Source of the DNA: Brevundimonas sp.
Lineage (GTDB): Bacteria; Pseudomonadota; Alphaproteobacteria; Caulobacterales; Caulobacteraceae
Direction: 5' to 3'
NCBI GenBank assembly: GCA_020253595.1
Contig: JADCBH010000282.1
Span: 1 to 9,790, forward strand
DNA length: 9,790 bases
Both the position numbers and the translations under genes were made by a program. Shown piece after piece: positions 1-5,168 of this stretch. Position 1 is the first letter of the stretch, and every line of letters begins with the position of its first letter. The notes under the pieces were generated by a model. That model saw nothing but the letters and a program-made list of their open reading frames with translations. It searched no databases and had not been told where the DNA came from.

Positions 1-58
1 CACGGAGGACGACGGCCGCGACGATCAGAGAGACCGCGAGGACCAGAAGCTGGATCAC
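1..58 (-). CDS. Start of a small membrane protein (partial, runs off the left edge)
   Basis: Reading the minus strand from a GTG at 58-56 gives MIQLLVLAVSLIVAAVVLR and remains open at the window edge. The GTG overlaps the TGA (57-55) of the preceding gene as GTGA, a typical translational-coupling junction. A weak GAGG lies a few bases upstream inside that gene. The visible 19 residues are almost entirely hydrophobic, so this is a membrane helix or a signal anchor at the extreme N terminus. It is the third gene of the operon led by the GerE-type HTH protein. Function cannot be read from this fragment. The coupling and hydrophobicity are seen; that it is a real gene is inferred. Confidence 0.6.
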   Translation of the reverse strand, partial: MIQLLVLAVSLIVAAVVLR

Positions 59-396
59 GCTGCCTCGGCCGCGCGCGCCTGGGTCACGCCGGGACGATCG
101 GGCTTGTCCTCCAGCGGGCCGACGTTGGTAAGCGGCACGCGCATCGCGCGCGCTTCCCGGTACAGTCGGTCGTGCGCGGCCACCAGCTGGGTTCGCGCCT
201 CGACCAGGGCGGCCTGGGCGGCGTGGATCGAAAGAACCGCCTGATGCCCGGCCTGGACTGCGAATCCCGCCTCGGCCCGGTGCCGGGTCAGGTCGTGCAG
301 CAACAGGCTGCTGTCGGCGATGGCGCTGTCCAGCGAGTGTTCGACGGTCCGCAGACGGCGCGCGGCGTTGGTGGCGAAATCGGTGCGGGTTTGCAT
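55..396 (-). CDS. Hypothetical helical protein, second gene of the HTH operon
   Basis: This 113-residue protein is rich in Ala, Arg, Leu and Gln, with no signal peptide or membrane helix. Residues about 10-85 look like long amphipathic helices (for example EHSLDSAIADSSLLLHDL and QAALVEARTQLVAAHDRLYR). The tail, from about 88, is Pro/charge-rich and probably unstructured. The ATG at 396-394 has an AGGAG Shine-Dalgarno that overlaps the TAG of the upstream gene (407-405), and its own stop overlaps the next GTG, so three genes are tightly coupled. I recognise no family. The profile suggests a small cytoplasmic helical-bundle or coiled-coil protein that may act with the tethered HTH protein or the membrane protein encoded next to it. 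This is inferred only from operon position. Confidence 0.8.
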   Translation of the reverse strand: MQTRTDFATNAARRLRTVEHSLDSAIADSSLLLHDLTRHRAEAGFAVQAGHQAVLSIHAAQAALVEARTQLVAAHDRLYREARAMRVPLTNVGPLEDKPDRPGVTQARAAEAA

Positions 397-404
397 GTCG
401 GCTC

Positions 405-854
405 CTAGGTGAGTTGGTGGCCGATGCTCTGGACCTCGTCGAAGATGGAACCGACGATCCCGATCGCCCCCAGGATCAGAGCCGCGATCAGGATGCCCGA
501 CCCCAGGATCATTCCCAGGATCGCGATCCGGCTGGAGGGGGGCCGCCGCCAGTGACGGGCCAACCAGGGCCGGGTGTCCACTTCGACCGCAGGCTCAGGC
601 TCCGGTCGGACGACATCCCAGCCGAGTGTCATCTCCTTTTCGCCGGGTATCTCCAGCCCCGGGTCGAAAACACCCGCCCTGTAGGCGCCCCGGCGATTGT
701 GAACGCCGACCTTGCGGTAGGCGTCGTTCAGGTAGTTGGCGACGCGTTTGGATGAGATACCGAGCCTGTGGCCGATCTCGTCGTTCGACAGCCCCAGCCG
801 ACCGGCCAGGTAGAGGCACTGGATCTCCCGGGGCGTCAGCCCGCCCTTCGCCAT
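405..854 (-). CDS. GerE/LuxR-type HTH protein with a C-terminal membrane helix
   Basis: The protein has 149 residues. Residues 6-58 form a GerE/LuxR-type DNA-binding domain: LTPREIQCLYLAGRLGLS, then NDEIGHRLGISSKRVANYL as the helix-turn-helix, then NDAYRKVGV. The order is unusual: the HTH is N-terminal with no receiver or ligand-binding domain ahead of it. An acidic, Pro-rich linker (about 63-98) leads to a basic patch (RHWRRPPSSR, 100-109) and one long hydrophobic helix (about 110-137), leaving some 12 residues outside. The positive-inside rule puts the HTH in the cytoplasm, so this looks like a membrane-tethered one-component regulator without a sensor domain. The ATG at 854 has a strong GGAGGGG site upstream. 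It heads a three-gene operon. What it senses and regulates is unknown; autoregulation is possible. Confidence 0.85.
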   Translation of the reverse strand: MAKGGLTPREIQCLYLAGRLGLSNDEIGHRLGISSKRVANYLNDAYRKVGVHNRRGAYRAGVFDPGLEIPGEKEMTLGWDVVRPEPEPAVEVDTRPWLARHWRRPPSSRIAILGMILGSGILIAALILGAIGIVGSIFDEVQSIGHQLT

Positions 855-882
855 TCAGCCCCTCCGCCCCCGCCGTTGGTTA

Positions 883-912
883 ACGATAGGTCGGGAACCG
901 GACGCTCGTAAA
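883..912 (-). promoter_or_regulatory. Candidate sigma-70-like promoter for the tethered-HTH operon
   Basis: On the minus strand TTTACG (912-907) and TATCGT (888-883) are separated by 18 bp, each matching the consensus at four of six positions. Initiation about 7 bases beyond would leave a leader of about 20 nt carrying the GGAGGGG site. Two perfect direct repeats CCGGGCCAG (942-934 and 922-914) lie directly upstream of the -35, 20 bp apart. Confidence 0.4.
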
Positions 913-986
913 GCTGGCCCGGCTCTCTGCGCACTGGCCCGGGGACAGCCCGCGCCCATGGCCCGCAGCTTGCCCGTCGCGTCGGT

Positions 987-1400
987 TCAGTCCGCCTCGA
1001 CGAACTCGCGGCCTCTGCGAAGCTTGCGCGTGCGCTGTTCCGTCTGCAGCCGGCGCGCCAGCGTCAGCACAAGCGCCTGGTCGGCGGGTGACAGGGACTG
1101 GATCAATTCTGCGATGCTCTCGGCGGTCGCGCCCGTCTCCGCCTCGTCGGACGCCGTTGCGCTGTCCTCTTGCGGGAACAGGGCCTCGACCGGAAGACGC
1201 AGGAACTTGGCGGTCGCCCACAGCTTGGAGGCCGACACGCGGTTGACGCCGCGCTCGTACTTCTGAACCTGCTGAAACGTGATCGTGAGCGCGCGGGCGA
1301 GGTCCGATTGCGACAGACCCAACGCGCGTCGCCGTGCTGCGATTCGCGCCCCGACGATGACATCAACGGGTTCGGGGCGGGCCTCGGCAAACTTGTTCAT
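987..1400 (-). CDS. XRE-family transcriptional regulator
   Basis: The protein has 137 residues. Residues 13-72 are a Cro/CI-type HTH: IVGARIAARRRALGLSQSDL, then ARALTITFQQVQKYERGVNR as turn and recognition helix, then VSASKLWATAKFLRLPVEAL and FP closing the domain. The FQQVQKYERG-x-NRVSA-x-KL signature is typical of a widespread alphaproteobacterial XRE group with an approximately 60-residue C-terminal tail. Here the tail is an acidic linker (about 77-95) followed by a helical segment (95-122) that may mediate dimerisation. The ATG at 1400 is preceded by GAAAGGA at good spacing. It lies on the same strand as the GerE-type HTH gene but 132 bp upstream of it, so the two are probably separate units. 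It diverges from ybaB. The family call is secure; its regulon is unknown. Confidence 0.9.
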   Translation of the reverse strand: MNKFAEARPEPVDVIVGARIAARRRALGLSQSDLARALTITFQQVQKYERGVNRVSASKLWATAKFLRLPVEALFPQEDSATASDEAETGATAESIAELIQSLSPADQALVLTLARRLQTEQRTRKLRRGREFVEAD

Positions 1401-1691
1401 TCATCGTCCTTTCGGCTGTCGGAAGACGCGGTCCCGAGCCGATAAGTGTCCCGGGGCTCCCGTCCGACGCCCGGTCACAGGCAAAGCCGGAAACGCGCCA
1501 ACGTCAATCCCCGATCGGGGAACGGCGTCGGGCGGGCGTTCTGCCGGACCGGGGCGACCGCTCGCGGTTCGTCAACGCCAACGGCCAAGGCGGCGGCGAG
1601 ACCCTGTTCGAACAGGAGAAGAAGGCCGCCGAAGCAGCCACGCCGGGACTCCGCCTTGCACCCCCCGCCCGCCCGCGCCTATCTACGTCCC
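1401..1691. other. Divergent intergenic region between the XRE gene and ybaB
   Basis: These 291 bases hold no gene I can support. They contain a perfect 14-bp palindrome TCCCCGATCGGGGA (1508-1521), which could be an operator. A plus-strand frame from about 1538 to 1640 has coding-like composition but no convincing start, and it would run out of frame into ybaB. The last 40 bases carry the probable ybaB promoter. I searched for an SRP RNA, often found near dnaX-ybaB-recR, and did not find its conserved core. Confidence 0.5.
1656..1685 (+). promoter_or_regulatory. Probable leaderless promoter of ybaB
   Basis: TTGCAC (1656-1661) and TATCTA (1680-1685) are 18 bp apart, and the A of the ybaB ATG at 1692 is 7 bases past the -10 hexamer. 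No Shine-Dalgarno is visible between the -10 and the ATG. Transcription would therefore begin at or next to the start codon, as is common in Caulobacter-type bacteria. Confidence 0.5.
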
Positions 1692-2021
1692 ATGAAAGAT
1701 CTCAGCGCCCTGATGCAGCAGGCCCAGGCGATGCAGCAGAAGCTGCAGGACGCCCAGGCGAAAATGGCCGAAACCACCGCCGAGGGCACCTCGGGCGGAG
1801 GCATGGTGACCGTGGCCCTGAAAGGTCCCGGCGAGATCACGTCGGTTCGCATCGACGACAGTCTGATGGTGCCGGGCGAAGGCGAGATCCTGGCCGACCT
1901 GATCGTCGCCGCCCATGCCGACGCCAAGCGAAAGCTCGATGCCGTCAACGCCGAGCTGATGCGCGAAGCCGCCGGCCCCATGGCGGGGCTCAACATCCCC
2001 GGCATGCCCAAGCTGTTCTGA
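1692..2021 (+). CDS. ybaB: YbaB/EbfC family nucleoid-associated DNA-binding protein
   Basis: At 109 residues this matches the usual family length. The N-terminal half starts MKDLSALMQQAQAMQQKLQ and continues as a Gln/Ala-rich coiled-coil helix to about residue 32. Then come the Gly-rich GTSGGGMVTV strand, the conserved core GPGEITSVRIDDSL, and a C-terminal helix (DLIVAAHADAKRKLDAVNAE) ending in the Met/Gly-rich tail GLNIPGMPKLF. Family members form tweezer-like homodimers that bind DNA and are commonly encoded beside recR, as here. The frame stays open upstream as far as 1446, but that extension is Arg/Pro-rich and lacks homology-like features. ATG 1692 is the right start, probably leaderless. 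dnaX is absent upstream, and 282 bp of repeats separate the gene from recR, so the usual tight arrangement is loosened here. Confidence 0.95.
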   Translation: MKDLSALMQQAQAMQQKLQDAQAKMAETTAEGTSGGGMVTVALKGPGEITSVRIDDSLMVPGEGEILADLIVAAHADAKRKLDAVNAELMREAAGPMAGLNIPGMPKLF

Positions 2022-2060
2022 AGCGTGGCGGCGTTCCGCCCCGTCCTTCCTCCCGCTCAT

Positions 2061-2076
2061 CCCGGCGAAAGCCGGG
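2061..2076. repeat. REP-like hairpin with GAAA tetraloop
   Basis: CCCGGC-GAAA-GCCGGG is a perfect 6-bp stem closed by a GNRA tetraloop, set in the context CTCATCCCGGCGAAAGCCGG-GACCC. From memory, this resembles a dispersed intergenic palindrome common in Caulobacterales and Sphingomonadales. No T-run follows, so it is more likely a REP-type element than an intrinsic terminator, although it could protect the ybaB mRNA 3' end. Confidence 0.6.
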
Positions 2077-2128
2077 ACCCCGTGCTTTTCCCGGACCGGC
2101 GGACCGTGTGCCCTGAGCCAGGTTTCTT

Positions 2129-2235
2129 CACCAAGGGCACAAAGATCAAAGCCACCAGGCGCACAAAGACACGAAGCCAGAGCTGCGCGCTCCGCACTCT
2201 TGGTGTCCTTCGTGCCTCCCTTTGTGTTCTTGGTG
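2129..2235. repeat. Inverted array of CACNAAG/CTTNGTG heptamers between ybaB and recR
   Basis: The left half carries CACCAAG (2129), CACAAAG (2138), CACAAAG (2162) and CACGAAG (2170). A degenerate CACCAGG lies at 2152. The right half carries the complement: CTTGGTG (2199), CTTCGTG (2208), CTTTGTG (2220) and CTTGGTG (2229). The outer arms 2129-2144 and 2220-2235 pair along 16 positions, with two G-U wobbles in RNA. The whole could fold into a long interrupted hairpin of about 107 bases. It is probably a dispersed intergenic element; this is supported by structure only. Confidence 0.65.
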
Positions 2236-2303
2236 ATGCAACGCCTTCTATGCCCCACATCCAGATTGCGCCGCTTCGCGACGCGAACAGGACCCTCGTC
2301 TGA

Positions 2304-2921
2304 ATGGCCGCCTCTGCCGGACCTGAGATCGAGCGGCTGATCAGCCTGTTGGCCAAGCTGCCGGGGCTCGGCCCCCGCTCGGCCCGGCGTGCGGCTCTGG
2401 CGCTCCTGAAAAAGCGCGAGCAGCTGCTGGTGCCGCTCGCGGCCTCACTCGCCGAGACCGCCGAGAAGGTCGTGTCCTGCTCGGTCTGCGGCACGCCCGA
2501 CACCCGCGACCCCTGTGCCATCTGTTCGGACCCCGCCCGCGACAACGGCCTGATCTGCGTGGTCGAAGAGGCAGGCGCGCTCTGGGCCATGGAGCGGTCG
2601 GGCGCCTTTCGCGGCAAGTATCATGTGCTGGGCGGGCTGCTGTCCGCGCTGGACGGTGTCGGGCCCGACGCGCTGCGCGTCTCCGAACTGGTCGGCCGGG
2701 TCAGGGGAGCCAGAGACGGGGCGAGCCCTGTGCGCGAGGTCGTGCTGGCGCTGCCCGCCACCGTCGACGGCCAGACCACCGCCCACTACCTCGCCGACCG
2801 CATCGCCGGCGACGGTCTGGAGATCACCTCTCTGGCCCGCGGCGTCCCCGTCGGCGGCGACCTCGACTGGCTGGACGACGGCACCATTGTCCAGGCGCTT
2901 CGGGCGCGGCGTCCCGCCTAG
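2304..2921 (+). CDS. recR: Recombination mediator protein RecR
   Basis: At 205 residues this is full length for RecR. A helix-hairpin-helix lies at 16-32 (KLPGLGPRSARRAALAL). A four-Cys zinc finger uses C59, C62, C71 and C74 (CSVCGT...CAIC). A Toprim domain begins at ICVVEEAGALWAMERSG (84-100), with acidic residues E88 and E89. The conserved TTAHYLADRI and the C-terminal GLEITSLARGVPVGGDLDWL plus DDGTI complete the family signature. RecR acts in the cytoplasm with RecF or RecO to load RecA onto SSB-coated single-stranded DNA at gaps. An in-frame TGA sits immediately before the ATG (TGAATG), so no longer start is possible. The ribosome site is weak (AGGA, 11 nt away). The stretch 2022-2303 upstream holds only repeats. 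All key residues are intact. Confidence 0.97.
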   Translation: MAASAGPEIERLISLLAKLPGLGPRSARRAALALLKKREQLLVPLAASLAETAEKVVSCSVCGTPDTRDPCAICSDPARDNGLICVVEEAGALWAMERSGAFRGKYHVLGGLLSALDGVGPDALRVSELVGRVRGARDGASPVREVVLALPATVDGQTTAHYLADRIAGDGLEITSLARGVPVGGDLDWLDDGTIVQALRARRPA

Positions 2922-2948
2922 CGACTCGGTTTCTGGCGGGTCGGGGAA

Positions 2949-2972
2949 CCTTGCGTCCGATTCTGACGCAGG
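2949..2972 (+). terminator. Possible hairpin after recR
   Basis: CC-T-TGCGTC (2949-2957) pairs with GACGCA-GG (2965-2972) around a 7-base loop, with one bulged T. No T-tract follows, so termination would be weak or factor-assisted. Confidence 0.3.
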
Positions 2973-2990
2973 GACCCTCTATGATGAATC
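2959..2990 (+). promoter_or_regulatory. Candidate promoter element for rmuC with two GANTC sites
   Basis: The recR-rmuC spacer contains TATGAT (2980-2985), five of six matches to a -10 hexamer, flanked by two GANTC sites (GATTC at 2959-2963 and GAATC at 2986-2990). GANTC is the target of the cell-cycle methylase CcrM in Caulobacterales, and methylated GANTC near a sigma-70 promoter can recruit GcrA. I see no good -35. The leader to the rmuC ATG would be about 200 bases and would include the 9-bp repeat tract. Confidence 0.25.
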
Positions 2991-3051
2991 GATGAGCACC
3001 CGCCTCGCCTCGTCATCGAAAGACGCCGGACTGTTCGACGATCGGGACCCC

Positions 3052-3123
3052 GTGGACTCCGTGCACTCCATGGACTCCTTGTACGCCATGGACTCCTTGT
3101 ACGCCTTGGACTCCTCGCACCCC
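3052..3123. repeat. 9-bp minisatellite, eight copies
   Basis: Eight tandem units follow the pattern NTGNACNCC: GTGGACTCC, GTGCACTCC, ATGGACTCC, TTGTACGCC, ATGGACTCC, TTGTACGCC, TTGGACTCC, and a decayed TCGCACCCC. They lie in the recR-rmuC spacer. Read on plus they would give V-D-S/M-D-S/L-Y-A triplets, and on minus G-V-H/G-V-Q triplets. Neither frame belongs to a gene I can defend. Confidence 0.85.
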
Positions 3124-3196
3124 TTCAACGGCATGGATGCGGTTTGGGCATCCGCAGTGCTCGCCCCGCGCCCCGACTCCGGCTATCGAACGGATC

Positions 3197-4456
3197 ATGA
3201 ACGCCCCGACCCTGATCCTCGCCGGCCTCGCAATCGGCTTCGCCCTTGCCTTCGTCTGGGCCTTCCTGAGCTGGCGCACGGCCAAGGGGCAGGTGACGCT
3301 GGCGGAGGAACGGCTGTCGCTTCTGGAAGACAGCCGCGCCACCATGGCCGAGGTCCTGACGGCCCAGGCCGCCCAGTCGGCCCAGGCCGTGGCCGACCAG
3401 ATGGTCACCCGCGCCACCGAGACCTTCAAGGCCCAGGACCGCGTCGCCCGAGAGCGGCTGGAGGCCCAGCTCAAGCCCGTGGCCGACACGCTCAAGGCCT
3501 TCGAGGAAAAGGTCACCGCGCTCGACAAGGCCCGCGCCGAGGAGACCGGCACGCTCAAGGAACAGCTGTCGGCCCTGATGATCGCCTCGTCGGCCACCCG
3601 CGACGAGGCCCGGCGCCTGACCGAGGTCCTGCGCGGCAACACCGGCCGGCGCGGCCGCTGGGGCGAGCAGACCTGCCGCAATGTGCTGGAGGCCGCCGGC
3701 ATGGCGGGCCGTTTCGACTACATCGAACAATCCTCGGCCGCCGACGAGGATGGCCGCCAGAAACGCCCCGACTTCCTCGTGCGCCTGCCCGGCGCCGGCA
3801 TGTTCGTCATTGACGCCAAGGCCCCGCTGGTCTTTCCCGAACCCGGCGACGCCGACGATGCCGAGCGCGAGGCCGCCTTGGCCACCCGCAACGCCCAGGC
3901 CATCAAGGCCCATGTCGCCGCGCTCGCCGCCAAGGCCTATCAGGACCAGTTCACGCCCAGCCCTGATTTCGTCGCCCTGTTCGTTCCGTCCGATGCCTTC
4001 CTTTCGGCGGCGCTCGACCGCGAGCCCGAGCTGATGACCGAGGCGATGACCAAACGCGTCATCATCGTCACCCCTTCCACCCTGTTCGCCCTGTGCAAGG
4101 CGGTCGCCTACGGCTGGCGGGCGGAGGAGCAGTCCCGGAACGCCGACGAGGTCGCAAAGCTGGGTAAGGAACTCTACAAGCGCCTGTCGGTCATGGGCAG
4201 CCACGCCATGGGGCTGGGCAAGTCGCTCGGTCTCGCCGTCGACAAGTACAACGCCTTCGTCGGCTCGCTCGAAACCCAGGTCATGGTCTCGGCCCGCCGA
4301 TTCGAGGATCTGAAGGTCGACCATGAAGGCCGGGACCTGCCGCTCGCTGCCCCCGTCGACGCCGCGCCCCGCGCGCTGAACCGCCCTGAACTCCTGGCCG
4401 ACGCGGCCCAGAGCGCGGCGCAGACCCCGGCTCTTGAAGTTTCCCGCGACCGCTGA
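3197..4456 (+). CDS. rmuC: RmuC-family putative nuclease, membrane-anchored
   Basis: The protein has 419 residues from ATG 3197. Residues 4-24 form an N-terminal membrane helix (LILAGLAIGFALAFVWAFL). A long coiled-coil follows to about 145. The RmuC core then starts at GNTGRRGRWGEQTCRNVLEA (147-166) and continues with KRPDFLVRLPG (189-199) and FVIDAKAP (203-210). D192, D206 and K208 form a PD-(D/E)xK-like nuclease signature. The C-terminal part contains VIIVTPSTLFALCKAVAYGW, also typical. RmuC proteins were named for an effect on recombination at inverted repeats (inversion frequency); the biochemical activity is predicted from the fold. An in-frame ATG at 3137 would add 20 residues without features, and placing the helix at the N terminus favours 3197. 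No strong Shine-Dalgarno is visible. Neighbouring recR makes a DNA-recombination context. Confidence 0.93.
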   Translation: MNAPTLILAGLAIGFALAFVWAFLSWRTAKGQVTLAEERLSLLEDSRATMAEVLTAQAAQSAQAVADQMVTRATETFKAQDRVARERLEAQLKPVADTLKAFEEKVTALDKARAEETGTLKEQLSALMIASSATRDEARRLTEVLRGNTGRRGRWGEQTCRNVLEAAGMAGRFDYIEQSSAADEDGRQKRPDFLVRLPGAGMFVIDAKAPLVFPEPGDADDAEREAALATRNAQAIKAHVAALAAKAYQDQFTPSPDFVALFVPSDAFLSAALDREPELMTEAMTKRVIIVTPSTLFALCKAVAYGWRAEEQSRNADEVAKLGKELYKRLSVMGSHAMGLGKSLGLAVDKYNAFVGSLETQVMVSARRFEDLKVDHEGRDLPLAAPVDAAPRALNRPELLADAAQSAAQTPALEVSRDR

Positions 4457-4526
4457 CAAGGTCGCTTGACAAGTCGCGGGCGTTATGTAAAACAACCTTG
4501 TCAATCAGACGGGGTTGCTTGTCATG
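4452..4526 (+). promoter_or_regulatory. Promoter and four-site CTTGNCAAG operator cluster of the membrane/HTH cassette
   Basis: Four copies of TGACAAG or its complement lie within 75 bases: 4454-4460 and 4467-4473 on plus, and CTTGTCA at 4497-4503 and 4518-4524 on minus. The best copy, CTTGACAAG at 4465-4473, is itself a perfect 9-bp dyad (CTTG-N-CAAG). The others match it at 7 or 8 of 9 positions. TTGACA (4466-4471) inside the best site is a perfect -35 hexamer, with TAAAAC (4488-4493) after a 16-bp spacer as the likely -10. A repressor on these sites would cover the -35 and the start region. The likely ligand is the HTH protein encoded at 4969-5166, by autoregulation (inference). Confidence 0.6.
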
Positions 4527-4553
4527 GCTCTGGTATGGATCGCGGAGGAAGAT

Positions 4554-4964
4554 GTGTCTGAACGCCCCCTGTCCCGGTACGCGGCCGTCATGGGCTTCTG
4601 TGTTCTGGCCGGAATGATCGCCGGTGGCTTGTCGGCGGCCCTTGGCGACCTCGACGGTGTCGGCCCGGTGATCGTCGGCGGGGCCTTCGCCCTGGCCATG
4701 GCCGTCTGCTTCTGGGTCTGCATCGGTTGGTGGCGCTCCCTCGATGAGGCCGCTCGCGAAGCCCACAAGTGGGCCTGGTGGTGGGGTTCGACCGCCGGTC
4801 TGGCCATCGGCAGCGTGGCCCTCTACACCTTGGTCTACAGCGCGCCCGAAGCCCTCACGGCGTCACCCAAGGACCTGTTGCTCGGCGGAGCCGGTTTCGT
4901 CGTTCTCGTCCAGACCCTCGGCTACGCCGTCGCCTGGGCCTTCTGGTGGCTCAAGCGTCGGTGA
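4554..4964 (+). CDS. Small four-helix membrane protein, first gene of the HTH cassette
   Basis: From GTG 4554 the protein has 136 residues with four predicted membrane helices (about 9-30, 37-58, 75-95 and 108-133). A cytoplasmic loop between helices 2 and 3 carries WWRSLDEAAREAHKWAWWWG, dense in Trp and charge. The ATG at 4524 is in frame and would add ten residues (MALVWIAEED). I prefer 4554 because GGAGGAAG lies just upstream and because 4524 sits inside the last operator copy. The stop is 4 bases before the HTH gene, so the two are co-transcribed. I recognise the arrangement (small membrane protein next to a YozG-like HTH protein) as recurrent in alphaproteobacteria, but know of no assigned function. 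It could sense or transduce a membrane signal to the regulator. Confidence 0.85.
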   Translation: MSERPLSRYAAVMGFCVLAGMIAGGLSAALGDLDGVGPVIVGGAFALAMAVCFWVCIGWWRSLDEAAREAHKWAWWWGSTAGLAIGSVALYTLVYSAPEALTASPKDLLLGGAGFVVLVQTLGYAVAWAFWWLKRR

Positions 4965-4968
4965 CCCC

Positions 4969-5166
4969 ATGAACAATCGCCTCAAGGTCCTTCGCGCCGA
5001 ACGCAACTGGAGCCAGGCCGACCTGGCGGCCGCGCTCGGGGTCTCGCGCCAGACGGTCAATGCGCTGGAAACCGGCCGCTACGACCCCTCCCTGCCGCTC
5101 GCCTTCAAGATTGCCCGCGTCTTCGAACAGCCCATCGAATCCATCTTCTCGGACACCGGAGCCTGA
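4969..5166 (+). CDS. Small Cro/CI-type HTH regulator (YozG-like)
   Basis: The 65-residue protein is essentially one HTH domain. NNRLKVLRAERNWSQADLAA (2-21) is followed by LGVSRQTVNALETGRYDPSL (23-42) with the recognition helix, and the ending PLAFKIARVFEQPIESIF is typical of this family. There is no dimerisation or sensor domain. The ATG lies 4 bases after the first membrane-protein stop, and the gene ends 2 bases before the second membrane protein. It therefore sits in the middle of a three-gene transcript. Such regulators usually repress their own operon. The dyad sites at 4452-4526 suit a small dimer and are the obvious targets, although that is an inference. Confidence 0.95.
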   Translation: MNNRLKVLRAERNWSQADLAAALGVSRQTVNALETGRYDPSLPLAFKIARVFEQPIESIFSDTGA

Positions 5167-5168
5167 CC

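Noticed and set aside
1480..1650. Possible SRP RNA (ffs) upstream of ybaB
   Set aside because: GAAGCAGCC occurs at about 1630, but the conserved GGAAGGAAGCAGCC core and its pairing partners are absent.
1446..1691. N-terminal extension of YbaB by 82 residues
   Set aside because: The extension is Arg/Pro-rich out-of-frame-type sequence, whereas the family starts at the MKDL-like residue at 1692, which also has a promoter at the right distance.
2025..2303. 92-codon plus-strand frame between ybaB and recR
   Set aside because: It is made of REP-like and heptamer-repeat DNA, with no domain or ribosome site. Its TGA only marks the stop in frame before the recR ATG.
2992..3813. Plus-strand frame starting at ATG 2992 through the 9-bp repeats
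   Set aside because: It has no stop until deep inside rmuC, where it is Arg/Pro/Gly-rich in the wrong frame. The repeats are better treated as non-coding.
3013..4504. Long minus-strand frames opposite rmuC, including one reading G-V-H/G-V-Q repeats
   Set aside because: rmuC on plus has clear family motifs. The opposite frames are antisense shadows typical of high-GC DNA.
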